A stretch of 64,000 nucleotides of DNA, taken from Actinopolymorpha alba DSM 45243 (GTDB lineage: Bacteria; Actinomycetota; Actinomycetes; Propionibacteriales; Actinopolymorphaceae). Of this stretch, positions 59,385 through 64,000 are shown in pieces. Both the position numbers and the translations under genes were made by a program. Position 1 is the first letter of the stretch; every line of letters starts with the position of its first letter. Location of the stretch: positions 1-64,000 of the forward strand of contig NZ_KB892754.1 of NCBI RefSeq assembly GCF_000373925.1, in the 5' to 3' direction. The notes under the pieces were generated by a model. That model saw only the letters and a program-made list of their open reading frames with translations, had not been told where the DNA came from and searched no databases.

Positions 59385-60366
59385 GGCCGACCTCCTTCCG
59401 GCCGGGGTGGTAGCAGGCCACCCTGTGCTCGGCCTCGCTGACCTTCAGGGCCGGTCGGGCGCTCGTGCACCTCGCGGAGGCACGCGGGCAGCGAGCGGCG
59501 AACTCACATTCGTCCGGGTCGCTGGTCGGCGGGGGCACCATGCCCGGGATCTCCTCGAGCCGGCGCGTTCCGCGCAGGAGCGCGCTGCTGGGGAGCGCGT
59601 CGATCAGGCCCATCGTGTACGGATGCTGGGGTGCCGCGAACAGCGAGTCGACCGGCGCTTCCTCGACCGACCGACCGGCGTACATCACGACCACCCGATC
59701 GGCGACCTTCGCCACCACGCCGAGGTCATGGGTAATGAGGACGACGGCGGTGCCGAGCGTGTCGCGGAGGTTGGCGATCACCTCGAGAACGCCGGCCTGG
59801 ATGGTGACGTCGAGGGCGGTCGTCGGCTCGTCGGCGATCAGGACCTTCGGGTTGCAGGCCACGCCGATCGCGATCATCACCCGCTGCCGCATGCCGCCCG
59901 ACAACTGGTGTGGATAGCTGTCGCAGCGCCGCCGGGCGTCCGGGATCCCCACCAGTTCCAGGAGTTCGACCGCCCGGTCGAGGGCCTTTCGGCTGTTGAG
60001 GCGCTCGTGCCGCCGCAGAACCTCGACGATCTGCCGGCCGACGGTGTACGCCGGATTGAGCGACGTCATCGGCTCTTGGAAGACGACAGAGATCTCCTTG
60101 CCACGCAGCGCCTCCAGGTCGCGTTCGGCCAGCGCCGTGAGGTCGCGGCCGCCCAGGCGTACCGCTCCCTCGATCTCGACGCCGCTGGTGGGCAGCAGTC
60201 GCGGTATCGACATCGCCGTCACCGACTTACCGCAGCCGGATTCGCCCACCAGGGCAAGGATCTCGCCACTCTCCAGCGCGAACGACATCCGCTTGACGGC
60301 CAGAACCGGCCCGTCCTCCGTCGTGAAGGTGACCCGTAGGTCCTCGACCTCGAGCAGGCTCATCAA
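59374..60366 (-). CDS. Dpp/Opp-type ABC ATPase, D subunit
   Basis: 330 residues. Walker A is GESGCGKSV, the Q-loop [14 protein letters not shown], the signature [16 protein letters not shown], Walker [13 protein letters not shown], and the H-loop [11 protein letters not shown]. The C-terminal Cys-containing extension is [14 protein letters not shown]. The GGMRQR signature is that of the D family. It overlaps the permease stop (ATGA). Confidence 0.92.
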   Translation of the reverse strand: MMSLLEVEDLRVTFTTEDGPVLAVKRMSFALESGEILALVGESGCGKSVTAMSIPRLLPTSGVEIEGAVRLGGRDLTALAERDLEALRGKEISVVFQEPMTSLNPAYTVGRQIVEVLRRHERLNSRKALDRAVELLELVGIPDARRRCDSYPHQLSGGMRQRVMIAIGVACNPKVLIADEPTTALDVTIQAGVLEVIANLRDTLGTAVVLITHDLGVVAKVADRVVVMYAGRSVEEAPVDSLFAAPQHPYTMGLIDALPSSALLRGTRRLEEIPGMVPPPTSDPDECEFAARCPRASARCTSARPALKVSEAEHRVACYHPGRKEVGRVS

Positions 60367-61238
60367 TGACTCCTCGGATCGAGAACGTCGCGGAGTCCGT
60401 CACCGAGCAGGTTGAACCCGAGCGTGGCCAGGGCGATCATCAGCCCGGGGAAGATAGCGAGTTGGGGCGCCTGGGCGAGGAACTGCTGCGCGGTTGTCAG
60501 CATCACGCCCCACGACGGCGTGGGTGGCTGCACCCCGAGACCGAGAAAGCTCAGCGCGGCCTCGCCGATGATCGCGCCCGGTATGGCCACCGTGGCCTGC
60601 ACGATGAGGGCATTAAGGGAGTTGGGAAGCAGGTAACGGAACATGATCGTGATCGGCCGCGCGCCGTCGGCGACCGCGCCGCTCACGAAGTCCTGATCGC
60701 GTAGGACGAGCGCCTCGCCGCGGGTGATCCGGATGACCGAGGGGAGCTGGGCGATCGCGAGGGCAAGGACGACGTTGCGCAGCGACGCACCCAGGATTGC
60801 CGCGAGGCCGACGGCGAAGATGAGGAACGGAAAGGCCAGGAGCACGTCGTTCAGCCGCATGATGGCCGAGTCGAGCCAGCCGCGGAAGTAGCCGGCGCCC
60901 AACCCGATCGGTACGCCGACGACGACGGCGAGCGCGGTCGAGGCCACGCCCGCGAGCAGGGAGACCCGGGCGCCGTGCGCGATCCTCGCGAACACGTCGC
61001 GGCCGAGGTCGTCGGTGCCGAGGAGATGGTGTGCGGACGGTGGAGCCAGGCGGGCGCCGAAGTCCTGGGCGAGCGGATCGCCACTGACCAGAGGACCGAC
61101 GAGGGCGAGCAGAACGAACGCCGCGACGAGGACGAGTCCGATCACAGCCATCGGCCTGCGCAGGAAGCGCCGACGCAGGCGCCGTCCCTGACTCACCCTG
61201 ACTACCGGTGCCGCCGTTGCGAGACCCACCTGGCTCAT
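60363..61238 (-). CDS. Dpp/Opp-type ABC permease, C subunit
   Basis: 291 residues with six membrane helices. HHLLGTDDLGRDVFARIAHGARVS marks the N-terminal part, ILGASLRNVVLALAIA is the central helix, and the coupling loop contains SGAVADGARPITIMFRYLLPN. ATG 61238 overlaps the stop of the B subunit gene (ATGA). It forms the channel with the 61235 product. Confidence 0.92.
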   Translation of the reverse strand: MSQVGLATAAPVVRVSQGRRLRRRFLRRPMAVIGLVLVAAFVLLALVGPLVSGDPLAQDFGARLAPPSAHHLLGTDDLGRDVFARIAHGARVSLLAGVASTALAVVVGVPIGLGAGYFRGWLDSAIMRLNDVLLAFPFLIFAVGLAAILGASLRNVVLALAIAQLPSVIRITRGEALVLRDQDFVSGAVADGARPITIMFRYLLPNSLNALIVQATVAIPGAIIGEAALSFLGLGVQPPTPSWGVMLTTAQQFLAQAPQLAIFPGLMIALATLGFNLLGDGLRDVLDPRSH

Positions 61239-62188
61239 GAGTCACCTCCTGTCAGGCGCAGCCGGGGGTTCAGCCAGGCATAGGTGAGGTCGACCAGCAG
61301 GTTGATCACGACGTAACCCGACACCGTGACGAGGACGACGCCCTCGATCACCGGGTAGTTGCGCTGGAGTACCGCGTCGACCGTGAGCTTGCCGAAGCCG
61401 GGAATGACGAAGATCTGTTCGGTGACGACCGCGCCGCTGATGAGGCCGCCGAGTTGCAGGCCCAGCACGGTGGTCACAGTGGTGAGGCTGTTGCGCAACG
61501 CGTGCCGGACCTGGGCCCGGTGGGGGAGTCCCTTGGCGCGGGCCGTGCGTACGTAGTCCTCGGACAGCTGGCTGAGCAGTGCCGAGCGGCTCTGACGCAT
61601 CAACACCGCGGACAGTCCGGTGCCGAGCACCAGGACCGGCATCACCATCCGGCGGAGGTTCTCCACCGGGTCCTCCGCGAGCCCCACGAAACCTGACGCG
61701 GGCAGGACCCGGAGGTGGACCGCGAAGATCCAGATGCCCAGCAGTCCGAGCCAGAAGTGTGGGACGGAAAGGCCGACCAGGCCGAGTCCGGTGGCCACGT
61801 AGTCGGCAAGCTTGCCTTGACGGACCGCCGAGATCACCCCGGCAGGCACCCCGATGAGGATGCCGACCAGGATGGCGAGGAACGCGATCTCCAGGGTGAC
61901 CGGGATGCGTTCGGCCAGGATCTGGGAGACGGGGATCTGGTCGACGGTGGAGATCCCGAAATTCCCCTGGAGCGCTTGGGCGACGTAGTGGATGTACTGG
62001 ATCGGCCACGGCTGGTCGAGGCCGTACTGGCGGCGGATCGCAGCCAGCACGGCGGGGTCGGCGCTCTCACCTGCCAGGGCCAGTGCCGGATCGCCGGGCA
62101 GCGCCCGGATGCCGAGGAAGACCACAATGCTGCCCAGCACCAACACGACGACGGAGGAGAGTACGCGACGAACGACGAACTGTCCCAT
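61235..62188 (-). CDS. Dpp/Opp-type ABC permease, B subunit
   Basis: 317 residues with six helices. It begins MGQFVVRRVLSSVVVLVLG and has the B-subunit motif IRALPGDPALALAG near 28-41. The EAA-like loop YVRTARAKGLPHRAQVRHALRN and the end VVINLLVDLTYAWLNPRLRL are both family-typical. It lies 30 bases after the binding protein gene. Confidence 0.92.
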   Translation of the reverse strand: MGQFVVRRVLSSVVVLVLGSIVVFLGIRALPGDPALALAGESADPAVLAAIRRQYGLDQPWPIQYIHYVAQALQGNFGISTVDQIPVSQILAERIPVTLEIAFLAILVGILIGVPAGVISAVRQGKLADYVATGLGLVGLSVPHFWLGLLGIWIFAVHLRVLPASGFVGLAEDPVENLRRMVMPVLVLGTGLSAVLMRQSRSALLSQLSEDYVRTARAKGLPHRAQVRHALRNSLTTVTTVLGLQLGGLISGAVVTEQIFVIPGFGKLTVDAVLQRNYPVIEGVVLVTVSGYVVINLLVDLTYAWLNPRLRLTGGDS

Positions 62189-62218
62189 GAGCGGTGACCG
62201 TCCTCGGCTCTGGTGGGG

Positions 62219-63814
62219 TCAGGGCGTGAAGGACGCCGACTTGAACCGCGGAATCCCGTCGGCCGGGTAGGCAACGCCCGTTACCTCCTTGGAGAACCCG
62301 AGGAACCACCGGTCGTGGTAGAGGTAGATGTTCGATCGGATCTCCTTCAGGCGTTCGAGTGTCTGGACGTAGATCGCCGCCCGCTCCTTGGTCGCGCTGG
62401 CGGCCGCGGCGTCGGTGGCCAGCTCGTCAAGCTGTGGATCGCTGACGCCGGAGAAGTTGTTCGACCCACCACTCGTCACCAGGTCGGAGATGTTGCCGTC
62501 GGGGTCCACCCGTCCCGACCAGCCGATGAGGAACGTGTCGAACTTGCCAGCACGCGCCGCGGCGAGCGCCGAGATGAACTCCTGCGGCTTGATGCGGACC
62601 GCGAAGCCGACCTTCTCCGCCATGGACTGGATCACCTGCGCCAGTCGATCGGCGCCGGACCCGGCCGGGATCATGAGATCAACCGGGATCGGGGTCTTCT
62701 CACCGGACGCCTGGACGAGCTTCTTCGCCTGCGCTGGATCGTACGGCGTGCACGCGGGCTTCTCGGGCCGGAATTCGCTCTGCATGGGAAAGGGCAGGCA
62801 GTCGACCGCATTGGCGCCGTTGTAAACAACCTCGTTCATGGCATCCCGGTCGAGTGCCATCTCGAACGCCTTGCGTAGCTCGGGGTTGCGGCCGAGTGGT
62901 GTGTCAATCGTGCCGGACGGTTTGCCGATTCCCTGTGTGTTACCGATGTTGATCGAGATGCCCTGGTAGCTGATCGCGCTGATGTCCTTGACCGTGAGAT
63001 TCGAATCGGCCTTCAGGCGCGGGATGTCGTTGGAGTCAAGCTGTTCCGCCACGTCGACGTCGCCGGACTGGAGGTTGGCAGCTCGCGCGTTGTCGTCGGT
63101 GATGATGCGGTAGGTCACGCCCCGCAACCTGACCTTGCTCGCGTCGTAGTAGTCGTTGGACTTGGTGAACTTGATCTCGCTGCCCGCCGTACGCCCCGCC
63201 CAGGTGAACGGCCCCACGCACACGGGGGAGTTGCCGAAGTTCTTGCCGAGCTTCTTCAATGCCGTGGGAGACATGATGAGGCCGGCGCGGTCGGCGAGCT
63301 GGGCGCCGAGTGGGCTGAACGGACGCCGGAGATTGATCCGTAACGTGGTCGGGTCGACGACGTCCACTGACTTCACCGCGGCGAGCTCACGGGTGCGCGC
63401 GGATCCTTCCAGGGTCAGGTGGCGGTCCAGGCTGGTCTTCACCGCACTCGCGTCGAAGGCTGTCCCATCGTTGAACTTCACCCCCGAACGCAGCGCGATC
63501 GTGACCGTCAGGCCGTCAGCTGAGGTCTTCGGCAGGTCGGCCGCAAGCTGGGGGACGATCTTGAGGCTGTTGCTCGCGTCGTAGAGCTTCTCGCAGAACG
63601 ACGTGAACACCACGCGCGCCTCGAAGGTGTTCGCGAGGGTCGGGTCGAGGGTGCCTGGATCGCTCGCGATGGCGACTCTCATCGTGCCGCCGCTTCCTGC
63701 CCCGCTCGATGCGTCCGTTGGACCCCGGGACGTCTGTCCGTCACCCGGAGTCGAACACGCGGCGAGGCTCATCGCGATCGCGGCAGCCAGACCGATACCG
63801 ACGTACAGACGCAT
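62219..63814 (-). CDS. family 5 solute-binding lipoprotein
   Basis: 531 residues. The signal has a lipobox SLAACST near residue 20. The SBP_bac_5 fold has RVAIASDPGTLDPTLANTFEA, TIALRSGVKFNDGTAFDASA and NPELRKAFEMALDRDAMNEVVYNG. Ligands of the family include oligopeptides and some oligosaccharides, so a peptide-, amide- or glycan-derived compound fits the context of the GGT-family enzyme and dehydratases. GAGGAG lies upstream of ATG 63814. It is the first gene of the leftward arm. Confidence 0.9.
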   Translation of the reverse strand: MRLYVGIGLAAAIAMSLAACSTPGDGQTSRGPTDASSGAGSGGTMRVAIASDPGTLDPTLANTFEARVVFTSFCEKLYDASNSLKIVPQLAADLPKTSADGLTVTIALRSGVKFNDGTAFDASAVKTSLDRHLTLEGSARTRELAAVKSVDVVDPTTLRINLRRPFSPLGAQLADRAGLIMSPTALKKLGKNFGNSPVCVGPFTWAGRTAGSEIKFTKSNDYYDASKVRLRGVTYRIITDDNARAANLQSGDVDVAEQLDSNDIPRLKADSNLTVKDISAISYQGISINIGNTQGIGKPSGTIDTPLGRNPELRKAFEMALDRDAMNEVVYNGANAVDCLPFPMQSEFRPEKPACTPYDPAQAKKLVQASGEKTPIPVDLMIPAGSGADRLAQVIQSMAEKVGFAVRIKPQEFISALAAARAGKFDTFLIGWSGRVDPDGNISDLVTSGGSNNFSGVSDPQLDELATDAAAASATKERAAIYVQTLERLKEIRSNIYLYHDRWFLGFSKEVTGVAYPADGIPRFKSASFTP

Positions 63815-63847
63815 CGCCGCTCCTCGGGGATCAATACCATGTCGCCG

Positions 63848-63859
63848 ACTGTATACAGT
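63848..63859 (-). promoter_or_regulatory. GntR/FCD-type operator on the leftward-arm promoter
   Basis: ACTGTATACAGT is a perfect 12-bp palindrome. FCD-type GntR regulators often bind TGTATACA-cored sites (family knowledge). On the minus strand TATACA within it can serve as a -10, with TGGACT 18 bp upstream. The operon's own GntR is the obvious candidate binder. Confidence 0.55.
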
Positions 63860-64000
63860 ATGGCGGTTAATTTAGTCCAGATTTGTCACGTCCGCGTGAC
63901 CTTGGATTAAGAGCCTGTTCCTGAACCCCCGCCGGGCAGCGGCGGGCGCCGCGGATACGGATTGCCGGCAGGACTGTCCGGCGCGCTACGCCGCTTGGTT

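Noticed and set aside
63885-63900. GTCACG-TCCG-CGTGAC inverted repeat as a CRP-type site
   Set aside because: The half-sites and 4-bp spacing do not match the actinobacterial CRP consensus, and it is distant from the likely promoter; it may be chance.

Overview
The window is high-GC DNA with short intergenic gaps, many ATGA/GTGA stop-start overlaps, frequent GTG starts, Tat-type lipoproteins, a DUF222/HNH gene and many two-component and ABC systems. This points to a filamentous or soil actinomycete. A relative of Propionibacteriales such as Kribbella or Actinopolymorpha is my inference; no rRNA or other marker is present. No tRNA, rRNA, CRISPR array, insertion sequence or phage gene was seen.

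Layout. 1-6.8 kb: 3' part of a HAMP-array hybrid histidine kinase, a CadD-like transporter, a DUF222/HNH gene broken by a stop codon and a frameshift, an alpha/beta hydrolase with a double operator, and a methyltransferase. 6.9-12.8 kb: a CooC/MinD-type P-loop ATPase followed by a nickel/peptide-class ABC importer (lipoprotein, two permeases, a fused double ATPase). Both transcription units carry the same Fur/Zur-like 15-bp box on their promoters. 13.4-21.4 kb: a NarL-type two-component pair, a secreted TAP-like peptidase, a one-domain voltage-gated cation channel, TatA, DedA, a methyltransferase and a divergent TetR with a tandem operator. 21.5-28.3 kb: one tightly coupled operon of lipoprotein, two ABC ATPases, FtsX-type permease, response regulator and kinase.

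28.3-43.3 kb holds mixed accessory genes: a tiny lipoprotein with five 8-residue His/Thr/Pro repeats, a GAF protein with a degenerate kinase core, a guanidine-III riboswitch controlling a pair of SMR exporters, SRPBCC/ArsR genes, an SGNH esterase, a CMD-AKR-ADH oxidoreductase operon with a divergent XRE regulator, and several orphan membrane or secreted proteins.

43.6-63.8 kb is one large catabolic island of two convergent arms. The rightward arm has a 1343-residue Tat-exported protein with C-terminal beta-sandwich domains, a sugar-type ABC importer without its ATPase, an enolase-superfamily acid-sugar dehydratase and an IclR regulator. The leftward arm has a complete Dpp/Opp-type importer, a gamma-glutamyltransferase-family enzyme, a GntR/FCD regulator, a second paralogous enolase-superfamily enzyme, a DHDPS-family lyase/aldolase and an SDR. 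Together they look like uptake plus degradation of an acidic, possibly amide-linked, carbohydrate-derived substrate.

The most notable signals are the shared metal-type operator on the CooC/ABC locus, the readable translational switch of the guanidine-III riboswitch, the pseudokinase, and the twin-enolase island.
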